Shown here in pieces: positions 53,783 to 64,000 of a DNA stretch of 64,000 bases. Under the pieces are notes generated by a model. The model worked only from the letters and a program-made list of their open reading frames with translations, did no database searches and was not told the origin of the DNA. The stretch is from contig CAKQME010000013.1 of NCBI GenBank assembly GCA_934254815.1, positions 1 to 64,000 of the forward strand, in the 5' to 3' direction. The stretch is from an uncultured Clostridia bacterium. Its GTDB lineage: Bacteria; Bacillota; Clostridia; Christensenellales; Borkfalkiaceae. The position numbers were made by a program, and so were the translations under genes. The first letter of the stretch is position 1, and each line of letters opens with the position of its first letter.

Positions 53783-56611
53783 ATGATTAACTATATTAAG
53801 ATAAAAGGCGCTAAAGAAAATAATTTGAAAAACATAAGCGTCGATATTCCGAGAGATAAACTTGTGGTATTCACGGGGTTGTCGGGGTCGGGAAAGTCGA
53901 CTTTGGCTTTCGATACTATTTTTGCCGAGGGGCAGAGAAAATATATGGAGAGCTTATCGAGTTACGCTCGTATGTTTTTAGGTCAGATGGAAAAACCCGA
54001 TGTCGAGAGTATAGAGGGGTTGTCTCCCGCAATTTCTATAGATCAGAAAACGACGTCGAACAATCCCAGATCTACCGTTGGTACCGTAACGGAAATATAC
54101 GATTATCTGAGACTTTTATATGCGCGCGTCGGTGTGCCTCATTGCCCGAAGTGCGGGAGAGTTATAGAGAAAATTACAGTCGACCAGATAGCGGAACAAG
54201 TGTTGGCTTATGAAACCGGCAGTAGAATTTTAGTAAATGCTCCGGTTGTAAGGGGTAGAAAAGGAGAGTATGGCAAACAGCTTGAGAGTTATCGAAAAAG
54301 CGGATTCGCAAGGGTTGAAATAGACGGCTCGGTTTACGATTTATCCGAAGAGATAAAACTGGATAAAAATATTAAACACACTATATCTGTCGTAGTCGAC
54401 AGACTCATAGTGAAAGACGGAATAAGAAAGCGTTTAACCGACAGTTTGGAAGCTGCGTTAAAGTTAGCCGAAGGTCTTGTCGTTATCGAAAAAGACGGTG
54501 AAAGTAAACTGTTTTCAACTAATTACAGTTGCCCCGAATGCGGGATTTCGATTGAAGAAATCGAACCGAGATTGTTTTCGTTTAATAACCCCTATGGCGC
54601 GTGTCCCGAATGTAACGGTTTAGGTTATACGTCGCGTATCGACGAAAAGCTTGTAATAGGAGATCCGAATAAAAGTTTAAGAGAGGGCGCGCTTACCGTT
54701 ACCGGTTGGAATCTCGATAACGGTAAAATGACCGAAATGTATTTCAAGGCATTGTCGCGACATTACGGTTTCAGTCTCGATACTCCCGTTAAAGATTTAC
54801 CTAAAGATATACTGAACATATTGTTGTACGGAACAAAAGGCGAAAAGATAACTATGTCGTACAGTACCCGTACTTTCAGCAGTAATTATAATTCGACTTA
54901 TGAGGGAGTGATTCCGAATCTCGAAAGACGATACAGAGAGACTACAAGCGATTATACTAAAAGCGAAATAGAACGCTATATGGTAAGTTCGCCTTGTAGG
55001 GAATGTCATGGGAAAAGATTAAAAAAAGAGGCGCTTGCCGTAACGGTCGGAAGTCTTAATATTGCCGAATTGTGCGATTTATCCGTAATAAAACTCGATT
55101 CTTTTATAGACGGAATAATATTAAGCGAAACTCAGAAAATCATATCGAAGAGTATATTAAAAGAAATCAAAGCAAGGCTTAAATTCTTGATAGACGTCGG
55201 ATTGGGTTATCTCACGCTTTCGAGAAGTGCCGGTACGCTTTCGGGCGGAGAGGCGCAAAGAATAAGGCTTGCAACTCAGATAGGTAGCGGGCTTACCGGA
55301 GTTTTGTATATTCTTGACGAGCCAAGTATAGGGCTTCATCAGCGCGATAACGAAAAACTTATAAAAACCCTGTTGAGACTTCGGGATCTCGGTAATACGC
55401 TTATAGTGGTAGAACACGACGAGGATACTATGCGGGCGGCGGACTATATAGTGGATATAGGACCGAAAGCGGGAGTTCATGGCGGAGAAATCGTTGCGAA
55501 AGGTTCTGTAAAAGATATTGAAAATGAACCGAGATCTATTACGGGCGACTATTTATCTGGCAGACGAAAAATCGAAATTCCGTCTTACAGGCATGTTTGC
55601 GACGGTCGTTGGCTTGGGATAAAAGGCGCAAAACAAAATAATCTCAAAAACATAGACGTAAAATTTCCCGTAGGATTGTTTACGGCTGTCACAGGAGTGT
55701 CTGGTAGCGGGAAAAGCTCGCTGATAAACGAAATTTTGCTTCCTGAATTTGCCGATAAATTAAACGGCGCAAAAATGCGTACAGGCAATTCCGACGGCGT
55801 TACGGGGCTTGAATATTTCGATAACGTTATAGCAATCGATCAAAGCCCTATAGGCAGAACACCGAGAAGCAATCCTGCAACATATACGGGCGCGTTTACG
55901 CCTATACGAGAATTGTACGCTTCCACACAGGATGCCAAAGAGCGCGGTTATAAATCCGGCAGGTTTTCGTTTAACGTTGCGGGCGGCAGATGCGAACGTT
56001 GTTCCGGTGACGGTATTATAAAAATCGAAATGCACTTTTTGCCCGATGTGTTCGTGCCTTGCGAAGTTTGTAAAGGAAAGAGATATAACCATGAAACACT
56101 CGAAGTTAGATACAAAGGTAAGAGTATTTCCGATGTACTTGAAATGACCGTTGACGAGGGCGTTGATTTTTTCCAAAATGTTCCCAGAATATATAATAAA
56201 ATAAAAACCTTGCAGGAAGTCGGTTTGGGATATATCAGACTGGGGCAGTCGGCAACGACGCTTTCTGGCGGCGAAGCTCAAAGAGTTAAACTTGCCACCG
56301 AGCTTTCGAAACGATCGACGGGCAGAACATTGTATGTACTCGACGAACCCACTACGGGTCTTCATAGTTACGATGTCGATAAACTGCTGACTATTCTCGA
56401 AAAGCTTCGTGACGCAGGTAATACGGTAATAGTTATCGAACATAATCTGGACGTTATAAAAGTTGCTGATTATATAGTGGATTTAGGGCCGGAGGGCGGA
56501 GACGGCGGCGGCACGATAGTCGCGCAAGGTACGCCCGAAGAAGTTGCAAAAGTAAAAGAAAGTTATACGGGGCAATTCCTTGAAAAAATGCTTGGAGATC
56601 AAAACAGATGA
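53783..56611 (+). CDS. uvrA: UvrABC system protein A
   Basis: Damage-sensing ABC ATPase of nucleotide excision repair; the 942 residues are standard. It has two ATP sites: Walker [15 protein letters not shown] (about 31) with LSGGEAQRI, and [14 protein letters not shown] (about 637) with LSGGEAQRV. Zinc-binding CxxC sets are present (CPKCG, CPECG...[14 protein letters not shown]...CEVCKGKR), as is the UvrB-interaction region near the N-terminus. It forms a repair cluster with uvrB. The stop overlaps the next gene's start. Confidence 0.98.
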   Translation: MINYIKIKGAKENNLKNISVDIPRDKLVVFTGLSGSGKSTLAFDTIFAEGQRKYMESLSSYARMFLGQMEKPDVESIEGLSPAISIDQKTTSNNPRSTVGTVTEIYDYLRLLYARVGVPHCPKCGRVIEKITVDQIAEQVLAYETGSRILVNAPVVRGRKGEYGKQLESYRKSGFARVEIDGSVYDLSEEIKLDKNIKHTISVVVDRLIVKDGIRKRLTDSLEAALKLAEGLVVIEKDGESKLFSTNYSCPECGISIEEIEPRLFSFNNPYGACPECNGLGYTSRIDEKLVIGDPNKSLREGALTVTGWNLDNGKMTEMYFKALSRHYGFSLDTPVKDLPKDILNILLYGTKGEKITMSYSTRTFSSNYNSTYEGVIPNLERRYRETTSDYTKSEIERYMVSSPCRECHGKRLKKEALAVTVGSLNIAELCDLSVIKLDSFIDGIILSETQKIISKSILKEIKARLKFLIDVGLGYLTLSRSAGTLSGGEAQRIRLATQIGSGLTGVLYILDEPSIGLHQRDNEKLIKTLLRLRDLGNTLIVVEHDEDTMRAADYIVDIGPKAGVHGGEIVAKGSVKDIENEPRSITGDYLSGRRKIEIPSYRHVCDGRWLGIKGAKQNNLKNIDVKFPVGLFTAVTGVSGSGKSSLINEILLPEFADKLNGAKMRTGNSDGVTGLEYFDNVIAIDQSPIGRTPRSNPATYTGAFTPIRELYASTQDAKERGYKSGRFSFNVAGGRCERCSGDGIIKIEMHFLPDVFVPCEVCKGKRYNHETLEVRYKGKSISDVLEMTVDEGVDFFQNVPRIYNKIKTLQEVGLGYIRLGQSATTLSGGEAQRVKLATELSKRSTGRTLYVLDEPTTGLHSYDVDKLLTILEKLRDAGNTVIVIEHNLDVIKVADYIVDLGPEGGDGGGTIVAQGTPEEVAKVKESYTGQFLEKMLGDQNR

Positions 56612-57153
56612 TAAGAGACGATTTTAAAAATGTAAAACAAGTAACGAAAAAAGAAGAACGTAAAAAACATACTATGGGCGAACGTAATTTTTATGCCAAA
56701 GAAATGTCAAAGCTTAAAGATTTAAACAAAGCAATGAGTTTTTCGGTAAAATTTACGGTGATAGCGATTGCGATTGCTTACGCTTTCGTTCTTGCGGTTT
56801 TCATTATGTCACAATTTAACAGCGAAATAGAGTACGGGCTTGTCAGATTTATTATTTGGTCGTGCGTTTTCGGAGCGATAGCCGTGTTCACCTTACTTTG
56901 GTTTATATGGCTCAGACCGTCAAATGAAAAGAAAATTGAAAAATACCGTCATGAATTGGAAAAACTGAATGCAAAAAGTCTCGGTAAAATTTCCGCTGCA
57001 TACTCGCTGTACGGCGAAGATTATAAGCGGGAGCTGACCGAAAAGCATCGCGAAGATTGCGAGAAGGTCAGGGCTGAAGCAGAAAAGAATAACGCAGAGA
57101 AAGCGAAAGATGCCGATACTGAAGAAAAAATTTCATCAGACGAGCAAAAATGA
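56608..57153 (+). CDS. Two-helix membrane protein with charged coiled tail
   Basis: A 181-residue protein of unknown function. It has a basic N-terminus (about 1-45), two hydrophobic helices (about 47-68 and 80-103), and a long highly charged helical tail ([20 protein letters not shown], then acidic and Lys-rich to the end). Its ATG overlaps the uvrA stop, so it is co-translated, but no repair link is evident. Confidence 0.65.
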   Translation: MIRDDFKNVKQVTKKEERKKHTMGERNFYAKEMSKLKDLNKAMSFSVKFTVIAIAIAYAFVLAVFIMSQFNSEIEYGLVRFIIWSCVFGAIAVFTLLWFIWLRPSNEKKIEKYRHELEKLNAKSLGKISAAYSLYGEDYKRELTEKHREDCEKVRAEAEKNNAEKAKDADTEEKISSDEQK

Positions 57154-57174
57154 GTTAAACTATTTATAAAATAA

Positions 57175-57203
57175 TTGACGAAATCGATAAAATATGATAA
57201 TAT
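57175..57203 (+). promoter_or_regulatory. Promoter of the M24 peptidase gene
   Basis: -35 TTGACG (57175-57180), 17-base spacer, -10 TAATAT (57198-57203). The expected transcription start (57210-57211) coincides with the ATG at 57211, implying a leaderless mRNA. Confidence 0.65.
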
Positions 57204-57210
57204 AATAAAT

Positions 57211-58293
57211 ATGTGTAAGAATTTTACTTTCAAAGATTACGATGCAGCTTTGATAACGGACGAGAAAGAGCGGTTATATTATCTTGGATTTCATTCAACG
57301 GCAGGTTATGTCGTTGTTATGAAAAACGCAACCTACTTTATTGTCGATAACAGATATCTGAAAGCAGCTGAAAAAGCTTTGAATAAAAAAGGTGTAGAAG
57401 TCGTTTTAGGTAGCGATTATAAAGTTCTTTGTGAAAAAGCTCAGTCGTCAGGAGTTAAGACGATCGGTATCGATTTTACGAAAGTTACGCTTCGCGAATA
57501 TGAGAACTTAAAAAAATTAGGCTTTGAATATGTCGACATATCGGGCGAACTCGTTGCGATGATGTCTATAAAAAGCGAGGAAGAACTTAAATATATTAAA
57601 AAAGCTTGCGAAATAGCCGAAAAATCATGGCTTGCAGTGCTACCTTTCATTAAAGAGGGCATAACGGAAAAACAACTTGCGGCGGAGCTTGAATATAATT
57701 TTCGTAAAAACGGAGCAAGCGGTACGTCTTTCGATACAATTGTGGCGTTCGGTAAAAACGCCGCAGTTCCGCACCATGAGACAGGCGATACGAAATTGAA
57801 AAAAAATCAATGCGTTTTAATGGATTTCGGATGTTTGTATAAGGGTTATTGTTCCGATATGACGAGAACAATGTTTTTCGGCATTCCGGACGAAGAGTTT
57901 GAAAAAGCGTATCTTGCGGTATTGCTTGCGCATAAAACTGCCGCCGATAAAATCGAAGCGGGCATAACCGGTAAAACGGCAGACGGTTATGCGAGAGAAG
58001 TGCTTGAATCTTTAGGGTATGGAAAGTATTTTACTCATTCTCTTGGTCACGGTATCGGCGTAAATATTCACGAGTGTCCCGTTTTATCTCCGAGAGGAGA
58101 AGCGGTTCTTGAAAACGGAATGGTATTTTCCGATGAACCCGGCGTTTACATTAACGGTAAGTTCGGCATCAGAATAGAAGATAGCTGTTATCTCGCAAAC
58201 GGTAAATTTCATACCTTTATGAAAGACGATAAGTCATTGGTGGTAATTTCCGAAGACGGAAAGATCGAAAGAAAAAAACTAATAAAGAAATAA
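57211..58293 (+). CDS. M24-family Xaa-Pro aminopeptidase
   Basis: Cytoplasmic dimetal peptidase of the PepP/PepQ group that removes residues before proline. The ATG at 57211 (360 residues) is chosen because an upstream in-frame TTG is part of the -35 box. It has an N-terminal creatinase-like domain, then the metal ligands Asp (MDFGCLYKGYCSDMTRT), His (THSLGHGIGVNIHE) and two Glu (FSDEPGVY; GIRIEDSCYL). It precedes efp, a frequent pairing in Firmicutes. No ribosome binding site is visible, consistent with leaderless translation. Confidence 0.92.
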   Translation: MCKNFTFKDYDAALITDEKERLYYLGFHSTAGYVVVMKNATYFIVDNRYLKAAEKALNKKGVEVVLGSDYKVLCEKAQSSGVKTIGIDFTKVTLREYENLKKLGFEYVDISGELVAMMSIKSEEELKYIKKACEIAEKSWLAVLPFIKEGITEKQLAAELEYNFRKNGASGTSFDTIVAFGKNAAVPHHETGDTKLKKNQCVLMDFGCLYKGYCSDMTRTMFFGIPDEEFEKAYLAVLLAHKTAADKIEAGITGKTADGYAREVLESLGYGKYFTHSLGHGIGVNIHECPVLSPRGEAVLENGMVFSDEPGVYINGKFGIRIEDSCYLANGKFHTFMKDDKSLVVISEDGKIERKKLIKK

Positions 58294-58321
58294 TTTAAGA
58301 TAAATCAAGGAGTTTATTTTT

Positions 58322-58882
58322 ATGGTATATGCAGGCGATTTAAGAAAAGGCGTAACGATCGAATACGATGGCAAAGTTTGGACTGTTGTCGATTTTCTTC
58401 ACGTTAAACCCGGTAAGGGAGCGGCGTTCGTAAGAACCACCCTTAAAAACGTTGTCGACGGAAAAGTTTTACAAATAACTTTTAACCCGACGGAGAAATT
58501 CGAGAACGCGATTATCGAAACAAAGAAGATGACTTATTCGTATAACGACGGCGAACTTTATTATTTCATGGATGAAGAATATAATATGGAACCGCTTAAT
58601 TACGAGCAGGTTGAAGACGCGTTGAAGTGGATAAAAGAAAACGACCCGGTTACCGTTAAATTTTATAAAGGCAAGGCATTTTCGGTTGATTGCGAAAATT
58701 TCGTAGAACTTCTCGTTACCGAGTCCGAGCCTGGCGTTGCGGGAAATACCGCTACCAACGCAACTAAGAGAGCTAAACTTGAAACGGGCGTTGAAATACA
58801 GGTTCCTATGTTCGTAAACGAGGGCGAGCTTATCAGAATCGATACTCGTACAGGCGAATATATGGAGCGCGTAAAGAAGTAA
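58322..58882 (+). CDS. efp: Elongation factor P
   Basis: Relieves ribosome stalling at polyproline stretches. The 186-residue, three-domain protein has the tip loop [13 protein letters not shown] (about residues 28-40; Lys near 33 is the modification position) and the C-terminal signature ([22 protein letters not shown], about 155-176, quoted by its core). AAGGAG lies upstream of the ATG. It is co-directional with the M24 peptidase 28 bases upstream. Confidence 0.97.
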   Translation: MVYAGDLRKGVTIEYDGKVWTVVDFLHVKPGKGAAFVRTTLKNVVDGKVLQITFNPTEKFENAIIETKKMTYSYNDGELYYFMDEEYNMEPLNYEQVEDALKWIKENDPVTVKFYKGKAFSVDCENFVELLVTESEPGVAGNTATNATKRAKLETGVEIQVPMFVNEGELIRIDTRTGEYMERVKK

Positions 58883-58901
58883 TCTTTAATTTTTGCATAA
58901 T

Positions 58902-58932
58902 GCGGCAGGTCGTTTTCGTGACTGCCGCTTTT
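58902..58932 (+). terminator. Terminator downstream of efp
   Basis: GCGGCAG (58902-58908) pairs with CTGCCGC (58922-58928), followed by TTTT. Confidence 0.75.
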
Positions 58933-58951
58933 GTGCTATATAGGTGCAAAT

Positions 58952-59662
58952 ATGAAAAGCGTTTTGATAACGGGTGCAAGCGGAGGAATCGGTAAAGCGA
59001 TTGCCGAGGAATTTGCTTCGGCGGGGTATTTTGTCGGGGTGAATTACAATAAGAATAAAAGAGATGCGGAAAAACTTGCCGAAAAACTCGGCGGTATTGC
59101 CATTGGATTTGACGTGTCTGACATCAACGCCGTTGTCTTCGGCGTAAAGCATTTTTTAACTGTTGCCGAAAAGATAGACGTTCTTGTGAATTGCGCGGGG
59201 ATAGCGTTGCCCGTAAAAACCGTTTTAGACACAACGGAAGAAGAATTCGACCGTATTTTTTCCGTCAATGTAAAAGGCGTTTATAATACGATTAAAACCG
59301 TTATTCCCGAAATGCTTGATAACGGCGGAAAAATAATAAATATATCATCAATGTGGGGGCTTGTCGGCGGCTCGTGCGAAGCGATATATTCGGCTTCTAA
59401 AGCTGCGGTAATAGGGTTGACAAAAGCTCTTGCCAAAGAATATGCGAACGCGAAGATAACTGTAAATGCCATAGCACCCGGTTTTATAGATACGCATATG
59501 AACGACAATTTAAGCGAAGAGAATAAGCGTATTGCTATTGAAGATATACCGTTGGGGCGCGTCGGTACGGGGCGAGATGTTGCGCGCGCCGCGCTGTATC
59601 TTGCCGAAAACGACTTTGTTACCGGCGAAATTTTAAACATCAGCGGCGGAGAAGTGATTTAA
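58952..59662 (+). CDS. Short-chain dehydrogenase, FabG-like 3-oxoacyl-ACP reductase
   Basis: A 236-residue NAD(P)-dependent SDR. It has the nucleotide loop TGASGGIGKA (about 7-16), the NAG-type motif NCAGIA, and the catalytic Ser (NISSMWG) with Y-x3-K in YSASKAA (about 147). The C-terminal INISGG ending is typical of FabG. The ATG at 58952 gives the canonical N-terminus MKSVLITG. No fatty-acid genes are adjacent, so it may act on another ketone substrate. Confidence 0.87.
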   Translation: MKSVLITGASGGIGKAIAEEFASAGYFVGVNYNKNKRDAEKLAEKLGGIAIGFDVSDINAVVFGVKHFLTVAEKIDVLVNCAGIALPVKTVLDTTEEEFDRIFSVNVKGVYNTIKTVIPEMLDNGGKIINISSMWGLVGGSCEAIYSASKAAVIGLTKALAKEYANAKITVNAIAPGFIDTHMNDNLSEENKRIAIEDIPLGRVGTGRDVARAALYLAENDFVTGEILNISGGEVI

Positions 59663-59746
59663 ATATAAAATTTTTTCTTAAAAAAAGGATTTTCAGTTTT
59701 TTTCGTAGAATAATAAGACGAAAAATAGGATCGTGGAGGAATTGCC

Positions 59747-60769
59747 TTGAACGAACAGATATTTTTTAAAGAAAAAGAAAGAACTTATAAAAAAGAGCGA
59801 GAGTTTTTTTCGCCGTTCGCTGCATTTTCGGATAAGACTAAAGGAAGAGAAAAAATAGAAGAGCCTTGTCCTATGCGTACCGAATATCAAAGAGATCGCG
59901 ACAGGATAATATATTCCAAGGCATTCCGCAGACTTAAAAATAAGACTCAGGTTTTTTTCTCCCCCGAAGGCGACCATTATATGACGCGTCTGACGCATAC
60001 GCTTGACGTTGCGCAGATAGCGCGTTCTATTTCGCGTTGCCTTGCATTAAACGAAGATTTGGCTGAGGCTATTGCCTTGGGACACGATTTAGGGCATACC
60101 CCGTTCGGTCATTCCGGAGAAAGGGTTTTAAACGACCTCAATCCTCACGGTTTCGAGCATAACAGGCAATCGTTAAGAGTCGTAGAATTTCTTGAGAACG
60201 ACGGCGATGGGCTAAATCTTACATATGAAGTGCGAGACGGTATAGTCGAGCATAAAAAATCTGGTCATCCGCATACTCTCGAAGGCAAAGTCGTATCGTT
60301 TTCAGACAGGATAGCGTATCTCAATCACGATATTGACGATGCTGTAAGAGCAGGTATAATAAGTGAAGCGGACTTGCCGGAAAATACTGTAAAACTGCTC
60401 GGTAAAACCACTAGAGAGCGGATTAACACAATGATTACTTCCGTATACCTTAATTCCGTCGGTAAAGGCGACGTATTACTTGGAACAGATATAAGTAAAG
60501 CGGCAGACGAATTAAGGGCATTTATGTTTGACAGGGTTTATATCGGTTCGGCAGCAAAAGAAGAAGAGGGAAGAGCTGCGGAAATGATTGAAATAATGTA
60601 TAATTATTTTAAAAACAACAAGGACAGGCTTCCTGAGTTTTATCGCGGCGAATTGGATAAATACGATATAGATACTGTCGTATCCGATTATATTTCCAGT
60701 ATGACGGATCGCTATGCTGTGTATGCATTCGAAGAAATATTCGTACCTAAAAATTTTTTGTTAAGATAA
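59747..60769 (+). CDS. dgt: dGTPase-like HD-domain triphosphohydrolase
   Basis: A 340-residue HD-superfamily enzyme that hydrolyses dGTP or related dNTPs to the nucleoside and triphosphate. It has FRRLKNKTQVF near residue 62, HD metal ligands in TRLTHTLDVAQ (His) and GHDLGHTPFGHSGE (His-Asp), and IAYLNHDIDDA for the final Asp. The start is TTG at 59747, supported by GGAGGA seven bases upstream. It precedes dnaG and rpoD, a common Firmicutes arrangement. Confidence 0.9.
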   Translation: MNEQIFFKEKERTYKKEREFFSPFAAFSDKTKGREKIEEPCPMRTEYQRDRDRIIYSKAFRRLKNKTQVFFSPEGDHYMTRLTHTLDVAQIARSISRCLALNEDLAEAIALGHDLGHTPFGHSGERVLNDLNPHGFEHNRQSLRVVEFLENDGDGLNLTYEVRDGIVEHKKSGHPHTLEGKVVSFSDRIAYLNHDIDDAVRAGIISEADLPENTVKLLGKTTRERINTMITSVYLNSVGKGDVLLGTDISKAADELRAFMFDRVYIGSAAKEEEGRAAEMIEIMYNYFKNNKDRLPEFYRGELDKYDIDTVVSDYISSMTDRYAVYAFEEIFVPKNFLLR

Positions 60770-60787
60770 TAAGAGGAGGCGAATCGG

Positions 60788-62581
60788 TTGGCGTTCGATG
60801 AAAAATTCATAAACGAATTGAAAGAAAAAAATAATATCGTCGACGTCGTCGGCAAGTATTGCGTACTGAAAAAACGCGGCAACGTCAACTATTGGGCATG
60901 CTGTCCTCTTCCCGGACATTCCGAAAAAACGCCGTCTTTTACTGTGAACGAAGCCGGTCAATTTTTCAAATGTTTCGGCTGCGGGCGTGGTGGAGACGTT
61001 ATAACTTTTATAAAAACAATGGAAAATCTCGATTATGTCGGAGCTGTAAGTTACCTTGCCGAAAGATCCGGGCTTGCTCTTCCCGACGATGACAGAGATT
61101 TTAAGCAGATTGCTAAAGATCGCTCCGACAGAGAACGAATGTTGTCGCTGATGAAAACCGCGGCGTTATTTTATGTACATACTCTTAAAAGCGATAAAGC
61201 AAAAGCACACAATGATTATCTTAAAAGCAGAGGTATAGACGGTAAAACCGTGACGGCTTTCGGTATAGGCGCTTCGGTTGATATGTTTTCGCTTGTAAAT
61301 CATCTCCGCGAAAAAGGATATACCGACGCCGAAATGCTTAAATGCGGAGTATGTCAGCAAAAAGATAAATACAACGGAAAAAGTTATATTTATGACGCGT
61401 TATTCGGTAGACTTATAATTCCTATTATAAACAACCTCGGTAACGTGATAGCGTTCGGCGGAAGACTGCTCGAGAAAAAACCGACGTTTGCGAAATATAA
61501 GAACACAAAAGAAACCGAAATTTTTATAAAAAACCGTACATTATATAATATAAATAACCTGAAAAAAGAGAAAAATCTTAACGGTATAAGCAATATTATA
61601 ATGGTCGAAGGGTATATGGACGTTATATCCGTATACGGCGGCGGGTTCAGAAACGTAGTGGCAAGTATGGGGACTTCGCTTACTGTTGAGCAGGCGAGAA
61701 TGTTGAAGCGATACGCTGATACCGTGCTTATAAGTTATGACGGTGACGGCGCCGGTCAGAAAGCTACAATACGAGGGCTTGAAATACTTGCTAACGAGGG
61801 ACTTGAAGTCAGAGTTGTGCAATTGCCCGACGGTTTAGATCCGGACGATGTAATAAAAAAAATGGGAGCGGACAAGTATGGCGAACTTTTAAAAAACAGT
61901 ATTCCGCTTACGGATTTTAAATTACAAAATTTAAAAAAAGATTTTGATTTAAACGATGTATCGGGGAAAAGAAAGTATATAGCCGAAGCAGTCAAAGTAA
62001 TATCTAAAGTCGGTTCAGATAGTGAAAGAGAGGATTTGCTCAGAAAACTGGGAAAAGACACTAAAACCACATATGAATCGCTGAGCCGCGATACGGAAAA
62101 GTTGCTCGGTGGCGATAATGAAGCTAAAACTGCCGAAGAAGTACCGGCTTTGGCAGAAAAACGAGATGAGAACGGCGCAGAAAGGTTTATTTTATGCGCC
62201 ATGCTGTTTAATAAGCCATACGCGAAAACTACGGACTTAAGCTCGTTCGAACTCGACCCGTTTTGTTCGAAATTATGGAATATAATAGAGGGGTATCGCG
62301 AAAGCGGAAAAGAAATGTTCCCGTCAGCACTTGCAGGGGAATTCGCGGAGAATGAACTTGAAAGTTTTAATGCCGTTCTTGCTACGGGTGATAACGTATT
62401 CGGAACGCCGACCGAAAAAAAATATTTTGCCGATTGCGTGCTTGCGTTGAAAAAAGAGGCTATAGAAAAAGAATTAAAAGAACTTAACGCCGTATATTCC
62501 GGTGAAAGCGATTTAGGTAAAAGAAAAGAAATTGTGCTTGCTATCGCGGAACTAACCGCAAAGCTGTCATCATTAAGATAA
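60788..62581 (+). CDS. dnaG: DNA primase
   Basis: Makes RNA primers for replication; 597 residues. It starts at TTG 60788 behind AGGAGG. The N-terminal zinc-binding domain ([13 protein letters not shown], then [12 protein letters not shown]) has two extra residues between the first Cys and His compared with the common C-x2-H form. The RNA polymerase core and TOPRIM domain follow ([39 protein letters not shown] with the metal-binding Asp residues). The C-terminal DnaB-interaction region is helical and acidic. Confidence 0.96.
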   Translation: MAFDEKFINELKEKNNIVDVVGKYCVLKKRGNVNYWACCPLPGHSEKTPSFTVNEAGQFFKCFGCGRGGDVITFIKTMENLDYVGAVSYLAERSGLALPDDDRDFKQIAKDRSDRERMLSLMKTAALFYVHTLKSDKAKAHNDYLKSRGIDGKTVTAFGIGASVDMFSLVNHLREKGYTDAEMLKCGVCQQKDKYNGKSYIYDALFGRLIIPIINNLGNVIAFGGRLLEKKPTFAKYKNTKETEIFIKNRTLYNINNLKKEKNLNGISNIIMVEGYMDVISVYGGGFRNVVASMGTSLTVEQARMLKRYADTVLISYDGDGAGQKATIRGLEILANEGLEVRVVQLPDGLDPDDVIKKMGADKYGELLKNSIPLTDFKLQNLKKDFDLNDVSGKRKYIAEAVKVISKVGSDSEREDLLRKLGKDTKTTYESLSRDTEKLLGGDNEAKTAEEVPALAEKRDENGAERFILCAMLFNKPYAKTTDLSSFELDPFCSKLWNIIEGYRESGKEMFPSALAGEFAENELESFNAVLATGDNVFGTPTEKKYFADCVLALKKEAIEKELKELNAVYSGESDLGKRKEIVLAIAELTAKLSSLR

Positions 62582-62594
62582 AGGAAAATTTACT

Positions 62595-63647
62595 ATGATT
62601 ACCGAAGAACAACTTGAACAACTGAAAAAAGATTTCGTAGACGTTTATAAGCCGAAAGGGAGCATAGGCTCAGATACTCTTTGCGATAAGCTCGAAAAGA
62701 TCGATATCGACGCCGCGCAGATGGAAGAAATATATAAAGCGCTTGAAGAGAACGGTATAAAAATAGTCGACGACTATGAGAAAGATAAAGAACTTTACGA
62801 TCAACTGCTGAAAGAAATCAGTATGGACGATCCCGTAAAAATGTATCTTAAAGATATCGGGAAAGTTCCTCTTTTGTCGGCGGACGATGAAACTAATCTG
62901 GCCAAGCTTATGATGGACGGTGACGAGGAGGCTAAAAAAGAACTGTCTGTAGCAAATTTAAGACTTGTAGTATCTATTGCAAAAAGGTATGTCGGCAGGG
63001 GAATGCAATTTCTCGACCTGATACAAGAGGGTAATCTCGGTCTTATGAAAGCCGTAGAAAAGTTCGATTATCAGAAAGGCTTTAAATTTTCCACATATGC
63101 AACGTGGTGGATTCGTCAGGCAATTACCAGGGCTATTGCGGATCAGGCAAGAACGATAAGAATACCGGTTCATATGGTGGAAACTATAAATAAAGTCGTC
63201 AGAATGCAAAGGCAACTTCTCCAACAGTATGGCAGAGAACCGACGCCCGAAGAGATAGCCAAGGAAATGGGTATTCCCGAATCGCGAGTTATAGAGATAC
63301 AGAAAATATCGCAGGATCCCGTTTCTTTGGAAACGCCTATCGGTGAAGAAGAAGACAGTCATCTCGGAGATTTTATCGAGGATGAGCAAGCTCTCGCACC
63401 GACAGATGTAGTTGCTACAACTCTTTTAAAAGAGCAACTTATTCATGTTCTTGATACATTGACACCTCGCGAAGAAAAAGTATTAAGACTTCGTTACGGT
63501 ATAGACGACGGAAAACCGAGAACTTTAGAAGAGGTAGGCAAAGAGTTTAACGTTACTCGTGAAAGAATACGTCAGATAGAAGCTAAGGCTCTTCGTAAAC
63601 TCCGTCATCCGTCGAGAAGTAAGAGGTTAAAAGAGTTTATTGAGTAA
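62595..63647 (+). CDS. rpoD: RNA polymerase primary sigma factor
   Basis: Housekeeping sigma-70 (SigA) of 350 residues, with a short region 1.1. Region 1.2 is [20 protein letters not shown]. Region 2 is [20 protein letters not shown] and the DNA-melting [16 protein letters not shown]. Region 3 is [11 protein letters not shown], and region 4 is [13 protein letters not shown] with the helix-turn-helix [29 protein letters not shown] precedes the ATG. It follows dnaG closely in the macromolecular synthesis operon and overlaps trmK. Confidence 0.98.
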   Translation: MITEEQLEQLKKDFVDVYKPKGSIGSDTLCDKLEKIDIDAAQMEEIYKALEENGIKIVDDYEKDKELYDQLLKEISMDDPVKMYLKDIGKVPLLSADDETNLAKLMMDGDEEAKKELSVANLRLVVSIAKRYVGRGMQFLDLIQEGNLGLMKAVEKFDYQKGFKFSTYATWWIRQAITRAIADQARTIRIPVHMVETINKVVRMQRQLLQQYGREPTPEEIAKEMGIPESRVIEIQKISQDPVSLETPIGEEEDSHLGDFIEDEQALAPTDVVATTLLKEQLIHVLDTLTPREEKVLRLRYGIDDGKPRTLEEVGKEFNVTRERIRQIEAKALRKLRHPSRSKRLKEFIE

Positions 63648-64000
63648 GCGTCTTGAAATAATTCTATCCGAACTTTCCGTTTGCGATACGTTTGCCGATA
63701 TAGGCTGTGACCACGGTTATGTTGCAAAGGCTATGCTCGATGCAAAAAAATGCAATCGTGTAATTGTTTCCGATATATCCGCAGAATGTTTGCAAAAAGC
63801 CGAAAATTTGCTGATGAAAACATATCCCGACAAATTTTGCGCTGTCGTATCCGACGGTTTTGAAAAGGTCGGAAAATGTGACCTTGCTTTAATAGCTGGT
63901 CTGGGCGGAGAACTTATCGTCAATATTATAGAAAAGGCGACGGTTTTGCCGGACAAACTGGTGTTGCAGCCGATGAAAAATGCAGATAAAGTCAGGCGGG
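63640..64000 (+). CDS. trmK: tRNA (adenine-N1)-methyltransferase TrmK, partial
   Basis: The TTG start at 63640 lies inside the last codons of rpoD (8-base overlap), and the frame runs open to the window's end (120 codons). The translated start [20 protein letters not shown], then [13 protein letters not shown] is the SAM-binding motif of TrmK/YqfN. SDIS and [12 protein letters not shown] plus VLQP follow in the family order. It methylates A22 of tRNAs. Location after rpoD is the usual Firmicutes context. The 3' part is not in the window. Confidence 0.88.
   Translation, partial: MSKRLEIILSELSVCDTFADIGCDHGYVAKAMLDAKKCNRVIVSDISAECLQKAENLLMKTYPDKFCAVVSDGFEKVGKCDLALIAGLGGELIVNIIEKATVLPDKLVLQPMKNADKVRR

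Noticed and set aside
57175..57210. Upstream TTG start for the M24 peptidase
   Set aside because: The TTG is part of the -35 box and lies upstream of the transcription start.
1..64000. CRISPR arrays, insertion sequences, prophage and rRNA
   Set aside because: No regularly spaced direct repeats, transposase or phage structural genes, or rRNA sequence were recognised on either strand.

Overview
The window looks like a chromosomal piece of a strictly anaerobic, fermentative member of the Clostridia (Firmicutes), probably an uncultured gut-type lineage. The evidence is SipW-type secretion signals, lipoproteins with Gram-positive lipoboxes, a Rex repressor, a group B-like [FeFe] hydrogenase, the dgt-dnaG-rpoD-trmK housekeeping order, strong TTGACA/TATAAT promoters and A/G-rich ribosome binding sites. 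No rRNA, CRISPR array, transposase or prophage was seen. The lineage assignment is inference.

Layout. 1-1153: two tandem TasA/camelysin-like secreted proteins, both apparently frameshifted. 1228-3979: a metal-resistance unit (ArsR/CadC-type sensor with promoter and palindrome, a stand-alone HMA metallochaperone, a Zn/Cd/Pb P-type ATPase), with a nested inverted repeat inside it. 4098-7777: an SPFH/zinc-ribbon protein, a DUF1858 protein, a zinc-ribbon membrane protein and a lipoprotein with a degenerate cyclophilin-like fold. 7786-12530: leuS on the minus strand, a YitT-family membrane protein, a PAP2 phosphatase and tRNA-Gly(CCC).

12753-32624 is an 18.5-kb carbohydrate locus. A divergent GntR/LacI-type regulator faces a 12-gene operon, and the same 12-bp palindrome lies beside each divergent promoter. 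The operon encodes a GH65 phosphorylase, an ABC importer (binding protein plus two permeases, no ATPase), three paralogous lipoproteins of unknown function, a 1029-residue surface protein, three secreted SGNH/CE2-type esterases and a beta-phosphoglucomutase fused to a GH95 glycosidase. The model is that esterases strip acyl groups outside the cell, the ABC system imports oligosaccharides, and cytoplasmic GH95 and GH65 break them down, with the mutase converting glucose 1-phosphate to glucose 6-phosphate.

33031-47156 is the most striking region: a 16-gene co-directional unit behind one strong promoter. It encodes Rex, a NuoE-like ferredoxin, an LDH-fold dehydrogenase with a malate-type specificity residue, class II fumarase, HdrB-HdrC-HdrA, MvhD/FlxD, FlxC-, FlxB- and FlxA-like subunits, fumarate reductase FrdB and FrdA without a membrane anchor, a SemiSWEET-like protein, a second NuoE-like protein and a monomeric [FeFe] hydrogenase. 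Together these would make a soluble oxaloacetate-malate-fumarate-succinate branch whose last step is wired to an NADH-oxidising, flavin-bifurcating Hdr-Flx complex, with reduced ferredoxin discharged as H2. The gene content is seen; the coupling is inference.

47290-50024: two membrane proteins with a TetR regulator, then about 1.1 kb holding a terminator, a stop-interrupted small gene, inverted leader-like repeats and tRNA-Ala(GGC). 50025-64000: small membrane proteins, uvrB, a DUF3267-type HExxH membrane protein, uvrA, an M24 peptidase that appears leaderless, efp, a FabG-like reductase, dgt, dnaG, rpoD and the start of trmK, which runs off the window.
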